Shown here piece by piece: positions 1 through 12,200 of a stretch of DNA of 64,000 nucleotides; the stretch's first letter is position 1; each line of letters begins with the position of its first letter. The notes below the pieces were generated by a model. The model was not told the origin of the DNA and made no database searches. It was given only the letters and a program-made list of their open reading frames with translations. Made by a program: the position numbers and the translations under genes. Source of the stretch: Antedon mediterranea (lineage: Eukaryota > Echinodermata > Crinoidea > Comatulida > Antedonidae); NCBI RefSeq assembly GCF_964355755.1, contig NC_092679.1:4218001-4282000 (forward strand). Reading direction: 5' to 3'.

Positions 1-961
1 AGCTTTGGCTGAATGGACCACCCTCGTAATATATTGTTAAAATAAATTAATTAAAGGGGCACTATTTAGCAAAATCAAAATGGCCCTTTAATAGGGATTA
101 GCCATAGTGTTAAAGCTCAGGTACAGGCATGAATTTTAAATATAATATTTGGTTAATTGTACATAAATCAAATATTTGTAACAGAAATCAAGACGAAAAA
201 AAATGAATTTCCCTTAATATGGTCAAATACAAAATTTGGCAAAATTCTTCCATAAAAACCAGGAAGACTTTTTTTCAGTAGTTAGGTAGTTAACCTAATG
301 TAATAACATGTATTGTGACTCCCTAGACGGTGAAAAAAGATTGTGGATATACGGTGGATAATTTTTGCTATAGCATGAAAATAAAAATCTGAAGTTGAAT
401 AAAAATATCAGAAATGTAATATTCAAGTTATATTACCTATATTTATTCATCTGATAACATTTTTTACCACACCGTTTATTTTTCATAGCTTTTTAAATGC
501 CTCTCTATTTACAAAATTTGTGTACAAAAGAATAGAGATTTTACTGTGTAATTTGAACTATCCCCCACTGATAAGAAAGTGCTTATTTTCAACAAGCTCG
601 TGTAACACAAATAAAATTCCAACAAATTATGAAACATAGGGGAAACTATAGATCGATAATTATTGGAATGTATGATCAATAGAAATTTTTTGCCCGCACC
701 TTTAAAACACATATTGCCCCTTATTTGTTTCACAAGATTGTGTACTGTACTCTTAATAGTGTTGTCCCCTGAATAAGTTTAACTTGGTTACTTATATACC
801 ACAAGCAAGTTATATTTCACCAGTTTAAAGAAATTTGTCCTACAAATACTAAAACTAAACCACCCATATATTTCTCATCAATTATTCTGTTGTTTTTGTA
901 AGCTACCTTTGACATTTTTGCTGTTTCTAGGTCGAATTATTAATTTAATTTTCTTACACAG
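1..961. other. AT-rich flank with no recognised gene
   Basis: I see no convincing coding exon or repeat with clear ends here. A splice acceptor (cacag) ends at 961. The short open stretch after it (962-1026) reads in frame into the FLYWCH gene, so this flank may be intron or upstream region of that gene. Confidence 0.4.
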
Positions 962-1002
962 TGAGGCGTAAAAATAAAGCAATACGTTCTACAGTTGATG
1001 CA

Positions 1003-4000
1003 ATGAAATCTGAATCAGAGATACTTGTAAGTTATTTGCTATAAGTTTATTAGGGAGCAATTAGAAGGCAATCAAGCATAACATGCATCTGCACATGCTC
1101 ACAATATTCTTCCTATTAATATCAAAAACTTTTGCTAATGTCATTTCTTTGAAATTCAGTTATTTTGTTAGTATTGCTCAGTTTTTGATCCAGCAAGTCA
1201 ACAGTTTTATACCCTAATTAACCCCTTAGTATCTTGTGGGTAGGCATATATAATGGTACGACTTGTAAAGTGACTGTATGTAATGTTAAATAGGTGTATT
1301 GACATTTAGCATGCCATAATACCTAATATGTAAAATTTACTTGGATCTTCAGTTACCCTTTCTTCTGCCCGTTCTTTGTTTGTTTCATTTATTTTCCACA
1401 CATTGAACAAAATGGAACAGATATTTATACCTAAAAAAAGATAAAAATCTAAATCTTTTTTTTTTGCAGATGGCTTCTGACTCAGTTTTAATAGAATCTT
1501 CTGATGTTGCCATTGGCTCGTTGCTTTACTCTAGCTACGAGCAAGTGGCTAATGAAAACGTTGAAATTGAAGTTGTAACTGATGTACAAGCAACTAACGT
1601 CTTAGAAATCCAAGCCAGCTCTACAGATACTATAATTAATAATGACAATACTATTGATAATATTGATGCACCAACAAATAATAATGATAATACAATAATT
1701 AATGCGCAAACAACTAACACTGAATCAACAGTTAATAATGACGCCGCAAACAATTCCAAAAACGCATCCCTTGAGTCGCCAAACTCGTCCTCTGTTGAAG
1801 AATCAAGGCCTGTGACCGACGAAATTGCAACCGATGAAGGAGTTTTAACAGATGAGGTTGCGGATGATACAACGTTAAAATTTACAATAGTTGAAGGCGG
1901 GTCACAACGTGCAAAAAATAAGCTTATTGATAGCGAGGGTTACTCCTATACCGTACAAAGAAGTAATGACAATGGCTGTGTCACTTGGAGGTCAGTTTGC
2001 TAATTTTCTTTTACAGAATTTTAATGACACTAGTAGATAAAAAAATGCTATTAACCCTTTGAAGACGCAAGGTTTCTACCCAAAGTTATTGAGGCTAAAT
2101 AAGGTATTTTGAATAGGTTTAGGAAAAAGTCAACCCGTACATATATATACAAGCCTCGGGTCCTGGGACAGTAAGTTACCCCGTATGGGATACGGGCCAA
2201 GTCTTGAAAGGGTTAAATAAATTCATCTGGTGCTGAATATAATAAACAGGAAAACGATTACATTTGTGTCTGTATTATTTGAAAAAAAAAAAAGTAATAA
2301 TTTTTCTGTTTAAATTTAATTTTCCTAGATGTTCAAAGCGTGACAAGACGCTGAACTGTCGTGTCTTAGTCAGACAACGAAAAGATACTTTTGTCAGGAA
2401 CCGCAAACACGAACACCCAGGAAATCCAGGGCAAAAAATAAAATCGGCAGTTGTGTCGGACATCAAACGGAAAGCTTCACAAGAAATGTGTACACCTGTT
2501 ATTGATATAGTTCGGCAAACTCTATCTGAATATGTAGAGGCCGGAACACTTTCAGTTTTACCGAGTGAGGGAGCTCTTAAAAGACAAGCCAAGCGATTTC
2601 GCTTAAATTGTCAAAAACCAGAAGAACCAACGGATTTGGACTTTACACTTGCAAATCATGCAATCCCCGAAGGTTATATTTTTTTACATACATTTTATAA
2701 AGACAAAAACCTCTACTAGTAAACTTTGTAGGAAGTTAAAACAATTTCTACATCATAATCGAATTACATAAATGTATAAAGCTCTGTCTGCACTATTAAA
2801 CTTTATGTGACAACAAATTTGATGTGCCCATATATGGATATGATGATGTCTTACCACTACCATATTTGGTCATATCACCACCATATTTGGTCATATCACC
2901 ACCATATTTGGGCAGATGACAAATTTCTGTTTAGACATTCTACCATTGGCAGTAATCCTGGCAATGCCACGGAAGTTGTTTTTCAAAACAAGATTTTGTA
3001 GACTAAATAAACATCACACTGTCGTAAAGAGCGATTTAATCACATATTTTCTTTTCTCAAATCAGGTTTCCTTCGTGCAGATATTGTCCGTGGAAAACAG
3101 CGCCATTTACTATTCGCCTCTGAAGAACAACTTGATGTTCTTGCCCGTGGAAAGAGATGGTACATTGATGTCAATTCCAAGATGTTGAAAGAGCCTTTTA
3201 CCCATCTTCTGACTGTACATTGTTTTATACAAAGAGAAATCGAAATCAAACAGGTAAGTATTGACCCAGTTGTAATACTGTAGCAGGATGTTTTAGATGA
3301 AACTATTGGGGGCAGCTCACATGCCTTGGCAGTGGGTCATTGCATGACATAAAAGCAAAATGAAAAGACAAACAATATTTATACTGCTTTAATAGCCTAG
3401 TAATATAGATTCTGTGTACTATAAATGTACATGTGTTAGTGGTACTCCAATCAACTTACTCAACAAGTATTTATTTATTTATAATTTGAAGTTTTTCTCT
3501 GACAAATGTAGGAAATCTACTCCCCCTCCCTCTCATCATTTCTAACATACCATCTCACTCTCTAACAATATTTCAAAAAATTGCACATAATGTGACAATT
3601 ATCTTTTGATTTTCTCTAGGTACCACTTTGCTTCGCTATAATGTCCAACAACATGAAACACGATTATATTGGCATTTTTGAAATGATTAAAAGAATCTTA
3701 CCCCGAGAAATCAAAGTGCAAGAGTGTTTTATGGATTTTGTGGACAATTTATGGGAGGCATTTTCGCAAGTGTTTCCAGGCGTGACAGCGCGTGGTTGTT
3801 CGTACCTTTGGACGCAGGCGATTTGGTTTAAGATTCAAGAGCAGGGCCTAGTGAAGGCTTACCTGAGCAAGAAAAAGACTCACTCTAGGCTTAGGAAGCT
3901 GCTAGCTTTGCCTTATATGCCAAGTGATATCATTCCTGAACTGTTTCTACAGCTTTTGGAGAAAGTTGATCATGAAAAGGAAGACCTTATGGAGGTACAC

Positions 4001-5625
4001 CTATTTATTTATTGTAGTCTTTAGCATACAGTAGGCTAATATAGTTTCTAAACAGAAAAATATTTTGTCCTACATGGCGTTTCATAGCTATACTTGACAT
4101 GGAATATAAAAAAAATATCAAAACTCTATTGGTGACGTTATGTAAAAACTCACTGAAGACTTCTGTCTAGTCTAAAGTTTTGTCTACACTGTCAAACTAG
4201 TTTGACAAAAAAAGGTGTGATGTGCCCAAATTAGGTAGTATTGATGACATCATCATGTCCATATATGGGCACATCACATTTTTCTGTCACATAAACTAGT
4301 TTGATAGTGTAGACAGAGCTTTACATTAGGCAAAAAATAAATTTACAAACTGTTTTAACTTAACGTAAATGTTTAAAGTATAAGGTACAGGATAAATCAA
4401 ATTATATGATACAGGTGTTCACTTATGTGGAGAATACTTGGATATCGGACAATACTGTGTGGCCACCGCAGGTGTGGAGTGTGTTTGGCAAAAGCGTACG
4501 TACTAACACAGACGTAGAGGGTTGGTATAGGAGGTAATTTATCCATTTCTTTATGCAGAAATAATAATGTCGATAACAGTAGTTCACTCTTATTATTATT
4601 ATTCTTTATTTGGTCCAATATAAAAATACATCAGAAATTCCTCTTATATACACTGCAGAGATAATAACAATATATGTACATACAGAAAACCAAATCAATA
4701 TAACATCACTTATAAAATATCAAAAATTCTACGATCCAGGTGTTCTCTCCATGAGTTAGCGCTGGACAAATTTGTTATAGGTGACAATAGACTGTGGGAC
4801 AAATGATTTATTGAAGCGTTTAGTACGGCTTCGAGGCAGACGAATACGAATATTAGATGGAAGAAAAGTGTATTCCTTATGGAGGAGGGGGTCTGTTTGG
4901 TAGAGTATACGTTTTACCAAGGAGAGAACAACTGCATCGTAGTTGAAATTAAGAACGGATACATCAACTCCAATAACCCGCCCAGCCCTTCTAGTAATTT
5001 TATTTGATAGTTATTCTTATATAAAGCGTGGTTCCCACTACAGATGCAGCGCGGGGACGTATGCGCAACGCAAGCGAGTTGACCAATGACAAGCCGCTGT
5101 TCAAGCAATCCATCGCTCGTGATTGGTCAAATTACTTACATTGTGTTACTGCGTTGAGTCGCTAGTTGAAACCAAGCTTTAGCAAGCTCTCAAAGCGCTG
5201 TACATAATTGAAATAGACAGCAATTGTGGCATTTATTTAAATTAATGAAAAACTTGAAAAGGAGACTTTGAATTGGTTTTTGAAAGAGTTTAGAGTAGTA
5301 CACTGTCTTGATAATAATTACAGGATTATAAAACCTTTGAAATAATTGTAATTAATTGATTGCACTTTGCATATGTTTTTACAGATTGAAAGTGAAGGAA
5401 CGAAACTCTAACGTACCTCTTTACAAACTGATCAAGGTATTCTACACTGAACTATCGTTAGTGGGTGTCAAAACAAGTCTGATAAAAGAGGAAAAACTTA
5501 TGAAACACCAACGCAAAACGTACAAGAATTTACACGGGAAACTGCAAGAATACTGGAATGACTTCAGAAGTGGGAAAAAAAGTGCTGACGATTTATTGAA
5601 TGTTTGTTCCCATTTATATGGATAA
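1003..5625 (+). CDS. FLYWCH zinc finger / MULE transposase-like protein
   Basis: Exons by splice signals and frame: 1003-1026 (possibly from 962), 1470-1990, 2329-2672, 3066-3253, 3620-3994, 4415-4533, 5385-5625; about 603 aa. An Asn/Thr/Asp-rich N-terminal region (to about residue 140) is followed by a FLYWCH-type zinc finger split over exons 2 and 3, with GYSYTV, WRC, LNC and KHEHPG giving Cys-Cys-His-His. Exons 4-7 resemble the MULE transposase core: RWYIDV, then VPLCFAIMSNN, a GCSYLWTQA block, and RTNTDVEGW near the C-terminus. Active MULE proteins usually have a GCxFH-like block; here the His is absent (SYLW), which may mean loss of transposition. FLYWCH-MULE fusions are known from both transposons and host genes. 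I see no terminal inverted repeats around the gene, and it has seven exons with an AATAAA at 5852-5857, so a host-domesticated or immobile copy is likely. The exact start is uncertain: the 962 exon stays open upstream of Met 1003 (RRKNKAIRSTVDA), so an earlier exon may exist. Confidence 0.75.
2055..2212. mobile_element. piggyBac-like MITE in intron 2
   Basis: TTAA (2051-2054) is followed by CCCTTTGAAGAC, and the right end reads GTCTTGAAAGGG before TTAA (2213-2216). Inverted ends starting CCC and flanked by TTAA are the signature of piggyBac-type elements. At about 158 bp it cannot encode a transposase. Confidence 0.7.
4594..4996 (-). mobile_element. Non-LTR retrotransposon (LINE) 3' fragment
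   Basis: The minus strand carries an open stretch (about 4757-4996) reading RRAGRVIG, then LPSNIRIRLPRSRTKRFN and SFVPQSIVTYN, ending in TAA. This matches the C-terminal tail of LINE ORF2 proteins (RRAgriIG ... RtxRfxnSFvPxai). AT-rich 3' sequence and a TTATTATT run (4594-4611) follow. It sits in the intron before the last FLYWCH-gene exon and is 5' truncated. Confidence 0.65.
5023..5180. mobile_element. MITE, family with AAAGCGTGGTT ends (copy 1)
   Basis: Left end AAAGCGTGGTTCCCACTA; the right end, reverse-complemented, reads AAAGCTTGGTTTCAACTAGC. The same ends occur at 9424-9622. Non-coding, about 158 bp, within an intron. Confidence 0.65.
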
Positions 5626-6123
5626 ATTTATGTTACTGGAATCTATGTAAAAATATGGATTAAAAAAATCTACTAACAGATCTCGACATTTTTTAAACGG
5701 CACTGGTATTTTGAAATATTGTTATATTTGCTCTGGCAACATTATATATTATGTACTAAATAATTTTGTCATTTTAATTGGGGTTTTTTTAGAGATAAAA
5801 CATTACATGTAAAATATTATTAATAATAATTTCTAAAGTTCAAACGAAGTAAATAAAAACTGTTTTAAATGAATCCAAATGGGTGAGAAAGTTTAGAAAT
5901 ACATGCTTTCTAGTGATAATTATATCTTCTATTAAAACAACTATTTAAAAATATTCATTTGATCTATTTATTTATATTTTATTGTACTGTGTACAGTACA
6001 GTATTTTTTTTTTTCCTTTTTAAATTAATGATAACGTGATTGGTGGTGGTGGTGTTGTTTGTAAATAGTGTTTGCTGCCCTCTAATTCAACTGATATCAC
6101 GATATACAGCCTGACCAGTAGTC

Positions 6124-6225
6124 ATGCCCGTCGGTCGTCGTCGAAGAAGGAAAAGATACAGAAGGCTGCCGCGCGAGGAGAAATTTCGAAAAAGTGTGCG
6201 AGAAAAATGGAGATGTTCTGCTTAG
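6124..6225 (+). other. Arginine-rich upstream ORF overlapping the RNF8 start
   Basis: An ATG at 6124 opens a 33-codon frame (MPVGRRRRRKRYRRLPREEK and onward) that stops at TAG 6223-6225, overlapping the proposed RNF8 start at 6207 in another frame. If it lies in the mRNA it could reduce RNF8 translation. Neither its transcription nor its translation can be seen from sequence. Confidence 0.3.
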
Positions 6226-9200
6226 AACGAAGTCAACCAGATTTTCCAAAACGTTACGACTGCATTCCTCTTTCTCAAACGAATGAGGTTTGTTTGTACA
6301 ATAAATAATAGCAAATAATAATAGCAAATAAAAGTAGATTACTTTGTAACTGTACCTGCATACACAAATGTCAACGGAATGTTATTATGTTTTGAAATAT
6401 GTTGGCTAGGCCTAGCTTTTAGCTATAGGCCAAGGCCTCCTAGGCTACGGACTAGGCATAACTAGCTAGTTATGATGGGCACAGGCCTAGGCTACGGCCT
6501 AGTAGTAGGCCCGCGACTACTGTATACTTATTAATTAAGGCTAGGTTTTAGTTCGTTTGATTAGTAATAAAGCCTGCTGGGGCTCAGGCTAGCTCTGCTG
6601 GGCCTAGGCTAGGCCTAGGCCTAGCTAGAAAGAATTCTCTCCCCGTCCAATAATGTTGATCAATAATGAAAGTAATTATATTAGGCCTAGCTAGGCTAGC
6701 CTAAGTATGGATAGGTTCCGGGACCTGGGTGCCGGACCGGTAGGGGGCCGGCGTTATGCCATCATAGCCTTATAGAATAGACGGGTCCTCCTAATCTAAA
6801 TATCAAAACCTAGGCCTACCAAGACCTGTCAATTTAAAGTGTTAATTTAACGAAATATTATGATATATATATATATATATATATAGACTTCTAAGCTACA
6901 GTATTAGAAGTCTATATATATATATATATCATATTTTGTTACAGATTAGCCTAGCAAGCTAGGCCTATATAAGTTATAAATAACTGAATCAAACTTATTT
7001 TCTTGTTTGCCGTTATTACTAAGAGCGGTGTTTCAGAGTATTAAAGCCATCTTTATTAATATTAAAATAAATAATATATAAAAAAAATATTTTGGTCAAA
7101 TTTATAACTCTGTTTTATAGGTTTCTATTGGAAGAAGTAATTTTGTCAGTGTACAGATATTATCCAAGGATGATCCCCTGATGTTGTCACGGAAACATGC
7201 CATTATCAGTTATCTTAAAGATATCGATAAATGGGTTATTTTAGATAACAAGGTTGGTAAAATTATTATACAGTACTCTAATCTGAAATCGGTGTTTATG
7301 CATTATCAGAATGTGCAGATGCATCGTGGGTAAACGGCTCCAAGACTAATCTTTGAATATCTTTCTCAGATCAACATTTATTTTATCATCAAAAACAAAC
7401 AAAACAACATCAATATAAACTTATATTGAGGCAGTTTTAACTTATTTGATCTTGATTTTTTTCTATATCCTGCCTATGCAGCTCTTTGATTTATCAATAT
7501 AATACTATAGATCAGGAGAAGTACCTGTACATAAAGGGCACAAGACTGATATACAAATATCATTCTTACCTGCCGCTTGCCTACAAGAATTACACCATGT
7601 ACAATACTATCAATCTTTTATTTCTTTTCTAGAGTTTAAATGGTATTTATATAAATGATTCAAGAATATTGCCCATGAAACAATGTGAAATAAAAGAAGG
7701 AGATTATGTTTATTTTGGACAGCCATCCCAAGCTAAAAACCCAACTGACTTCATATATAAATTTATCAAAAAACAATTAAGTTCTGCTGAAGTGGAAAAA
7801 ATAAACAGTAGATTGAATCCTGCCTCGAAACCAAAGAGTCTATCGCTAGGGGATAAAAGAAAATGGGGACCTTCTCAGAGTGGTGATGGAAATACTGACC
7901 CTAACCTTAACTCTGGTATTATAAATGAATCTCCAAGTACATCGGAAAAGGTCGAAACGTTTAAAAAAGCAAAGTTGAAAGCAGAAGAAGAAAAGCAAGC
8001 AGCAGAACAGAAAGCGAAAGAAGCGGAGGAAAGATTAAAAGTTATGGAAGCTTTAATATTGAAAGAAAAAGAAACGCTGAAAGCTCAATACAAAGAAGAG
8101 CTGAAAGTTAAAGAAAGTAAACTTCTGCAAGAGTTACAAGCAGAAAGAGAACGATTAGAATCTGAAAAGAAAGAATTAGAAGAACAAATGAATGAAAAAT
8201 TTAATGTAGAAATGAAAGAAAAAGAAAGCTGTTTACTTGAGAGATTAAAAGCACAACACACACAATTAATGAATGAGAAGACGAAAATTCAATCAAAGTT
8301 AGAGAAAGAAATGGAAGAGAAATTAAGTGAAAAAGAACAAAATATTTTACAGTTGGAAAAAAACATGCAAGAAAAACTTGAGAAAGAAATTCAAGAGAAA
8401 GAGGAGGAAATGATGCAGGAACACATGCGGCAAAAAGAAAATCTGTTAAAAGAAAAGGCAACTGTTGAAGAAGAACTTAAAAAAGAATGGCAGAAAAAGT
8501 TAGAAGAAAAAGATCTTAACCAGCACACTGCACAGGAAGAGATGAGGATTGGTCTTGAGACAAAGATGAAAGAGAAGGAAAAACAGATGCTGGAAGAATT
8601 AACCGTGCAGAAAGAAAAACTCCTTGCTGAGAAAAAAATGGTGGAAGAAAATCTGCAGAAAGAGATGGAAAGGAAGCTGGATGAAAAGAATAAAGATCTC
8701 CAGTCGAAACTGGAAGAAGAGAAACTCAAGTTAGAGACGGTGATAACAAACAAACAGCGGGAATTTGAAACATTGCAGACAGAGGTATGTGTTATTGTAG
8801 CTAAGCTCTATCTACACTATCAAACTAGTTTGACAAAAAAAAGTGTGATGTGTCCAAATATGGTAGTCATATGACAGCATCGTGTCCATATATGGGCACA
8901 TCAAATTTAATAATAAAGTTTGATAGTATAGACAGAGCTTTATACATTTACATATTCTACATTAGCTTTGATTATGATTTAAAAATTGTCGCACACTTGC
9001 TACAAAATTTACTAGCAGAGGTGTTTGTCTTTATGAAATGTTTTAAAACGTATGTAAACAAAAATTTAACCTTCAGGGATTGCATGATTAGTGTTTATAG
9101 TATAGAAATGGATGTTGAGCAACAGTGATTTTGGTATGTTGGTAGTCTTTCAACCACACCCTCTTGCATATATACCCTTCAACCCCATCTACAGTACCTC

Positions 9201-12200
9201 AGAACATAAAATAATAATTTAACATTTTTTTCAGCTTGTAGAGAGTAAACGTGAACAAGAAAACCAAAAGCTGTATCTGGAAATGGCTAAGCAAGAGACA
9301 TATGAGAAAGTATCGGATGTGATGGAATCTGAACTCCAATGTAGTATATGCGCTGAGCTACTTATTCAGGTATTGATAGTTCTATGTCAATCGAATATAA
9401 GATAATTTGTATGTGTTCCTTGTAAGCGTGGTTCAAACTAGCGATGCAACCTATGCAACATAAGAAAAAGCCCTTCAGATAATTGTATTTGCGCCCGTCT
9501 GCTTGAAATCAAATCTGCAATGATTGCAGCACTGTTGCATTGTCTGTTCCCACTTGCGATGCAATACAGCACCGTGCGGCAAAAACGTCACTGCGTTATG
9601 TTGCTAGTGGGAACCACGCTTTATATAGACAGTGCCTTCAAATACGGCAACTCTAAAATAACTCTGAAAATTAGGACAATTCAGCAATACAATTAACTTA
9701 GATGTTGCCCCTTTCACCTTTTTCAAAATCATTGATCCTGTTGATTGTTCGCCATACCCTACAGTATAATTTACGCAATTTCTTAAATTAATAATGGCAT
9801 GCTTCTGCAAAAAAAAAAAACAATTGGTGACTTCAAACTTTCTTATTTTCTTTATTAACCACAGGCTACAACTTTGAATTGTTCTCATTCATTCTGCCAC
9901 CTATGCATCATGGAATGGTTCAAAAAGAAGAAAGAATGCCCAATCTGCCGTAATAAAGTTACAACATACACCCATTCTCTTGTACTGGACAACTACATCG
10001 ACAAAATGGTTGAATCTTTCAGTGAAGACCTTAAAACAAGGAGAACTGCCATTGTCAAAGAAAGAAAAAGTATGTATTTGAAATGTTATCTGAAATTATG
10101 TTATTAATTATGTGGTACAGGGTTTGAATAAAACTTAGTCTGTGTGAAACGATGTTAGAGGTACGTCCACACTCAGCCTAGAGTCCAGTCCTTTGGCTGG
10201 ATAAAAAAAATCATGGAAAATAGGTGTACAGTAGTACACAATGACTTATTTCGAATCCGGTGTGAACGTAGCGACCGTAAAATGTATATTATAAGCTGGT
10301 TTTCTCCTGCATCCAGACGGTACCAGGCTCAGTGTGGACATAGCTTACAATATACCAAGACCAGTTGACCTAGTAGGCTAATAATTGATAATGCTTCATG
10401 TGGCTAGACAAGTAAAAGTTAAGCCTTCGAGTATATACTTTTGACTAAGTGCTGGAAGAGTTCTGATTTTGTGCCTACGTAGGCAAACTTTCGACTTCTC
10501 CACCTGCCAGCGGCATATTGAGTGAAATAACTATTTTTGCCGAGAATGAGTTCAGTACAGAAGATGATGATGCTAGAAGAGAGTGGAACATGTCTACATT
10601 TGAAGAGGATATAGAAATAATGAACAGTTTAATAGTGATCAGGCCTTGTCTTGTGAGCGAGTGCGATCAATCACCTAACACACTCCTAAACTGCCATTGA
10701 GGAGTGCGATTTACAACACGCTCAAATTTGGTAAACTTTACACACCAAAATACAAACAGCACACCTACAGCACCCCTGAATGTATTGAGGAGTGCAATTT
10801 GTAGCACACACCTATAATTTTCAAAAGACAAGGCCTGAGTGATGATGAATTCGAATATCAATTAGATTTTATTGGAGATTATATGGTAGCAGGTACCGAT
10901 GGAAATTATGATTCTATTTTGTGACAAATGTGGTAAGGGCTATTTCTTTTGTTATTTTGCAATAAGACTATATTTTTTATACTTTATGTTTACATTTATA
11001 TATATTTTGTAATTGCGATAATTTTGTTTAATGATGACTTTACTTGTCTTTTGAATGTATATTGTCCCTTACCATGCAATTCAGCAGATTTGCTGCCAAT
11101 TGGTTTGTTTTTAATTTAAAAAAAAAAAAGGAAGGAAGTTATACAATGATTTGTAAATATATATGGTATAGAGTTCTGCGGTGCTGGCGTCACGATGGTA
11201 GGTGGTGCTGTGTGGTTCCTAGCCAACCAAAAAATGCGTTCAACCTGCCCGAGTGACTCGGGTCACAAATGGTTTAGAATAGGCTTATTGAAGTAGTCGT
11301 TTTAAAACGTAATAATTTTCAATAGGTCACTAAATATTTGTTTTTAATAATCTCTCTATTCTTCAATTACAGTTTAAGTTAAAAAAATCAAGCTAAGATA
11401 CATAATTTGATAGAAATACTGTACAGATCTATATAGTTAAGTTTAACAAACCTTTGGTTAGCAGTGAGTGAGTGGCCGAGCGGTTAAGACAGTGGAACCG
11501 TAATCACGTAGCCATAACATCGGCAGGGGTTCGAGGCTCACTCACTCCATGGTTCTGGTGGTAGAACGAGTCTTCTCGGATAAGGACTATAAACCGTAGG
11601 TCCAGTGTACACATCTAGCTCGTGTGCACTTTAAAGAACCTAGTACATCTTTCGAGACGAGTAGGGGGTTACCCTGGTGTATTAGTACATCACAGCCACT
11701 GATCACCAACTGGGCCCTCTGGGAGACCAGTCTTTGACTGAAGAGGTTACCCAGTATAAATATATATTTCAATTCAATTCATGCAGTGCCCTCTATCATT
11801 GTGACGTCACACCGCAAAAGTCTATACAGCATATATATAATGTGGCACATGCGAGCAAAATCAGAAATAAATCAGAATTTTTCAAAATAGAGATTTACAC
11901 AAAACTGAAACTACGTAATTCAAGATTTTAAGATACTGAAAAAACTACTACTTTCAGAGATGTCGCCGTCTAAATTTTAGTTGTTACAATCAGTGTTTTG
12001 AAAAAAATAGCTTGTTAAATTTTAAGTAACAAGAGTATAAATAAATAAACAGGGCATTTAAGTTTACGATTTAGCAAAGGAGTATTTTAATTGTTGTATT
12101 TCAATGAAACTTCGCACCTTCGTTTATTAACTATTTTTAGTTTTTTATTATGCAACATTTTTTATTAAAACTTTATTCCAACTAATAATTGGAACACTTT

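Noticed and set aside
6072-6206. Extending RNF8 to the earlier ATG at 6072
   Set aside because: The added 45 residues show no family likeness; the Met at 6207 gives the usual short lead-in to the FHA domain. The earlier start cannot be fully excluded.
8201-8753. Minus-strand open frames (up to 120 codons) opposite the RNF8 coiled coil
   Set aside because: Ser/Phe-rich shadows of the Lys/Glu codons on the plus strand.
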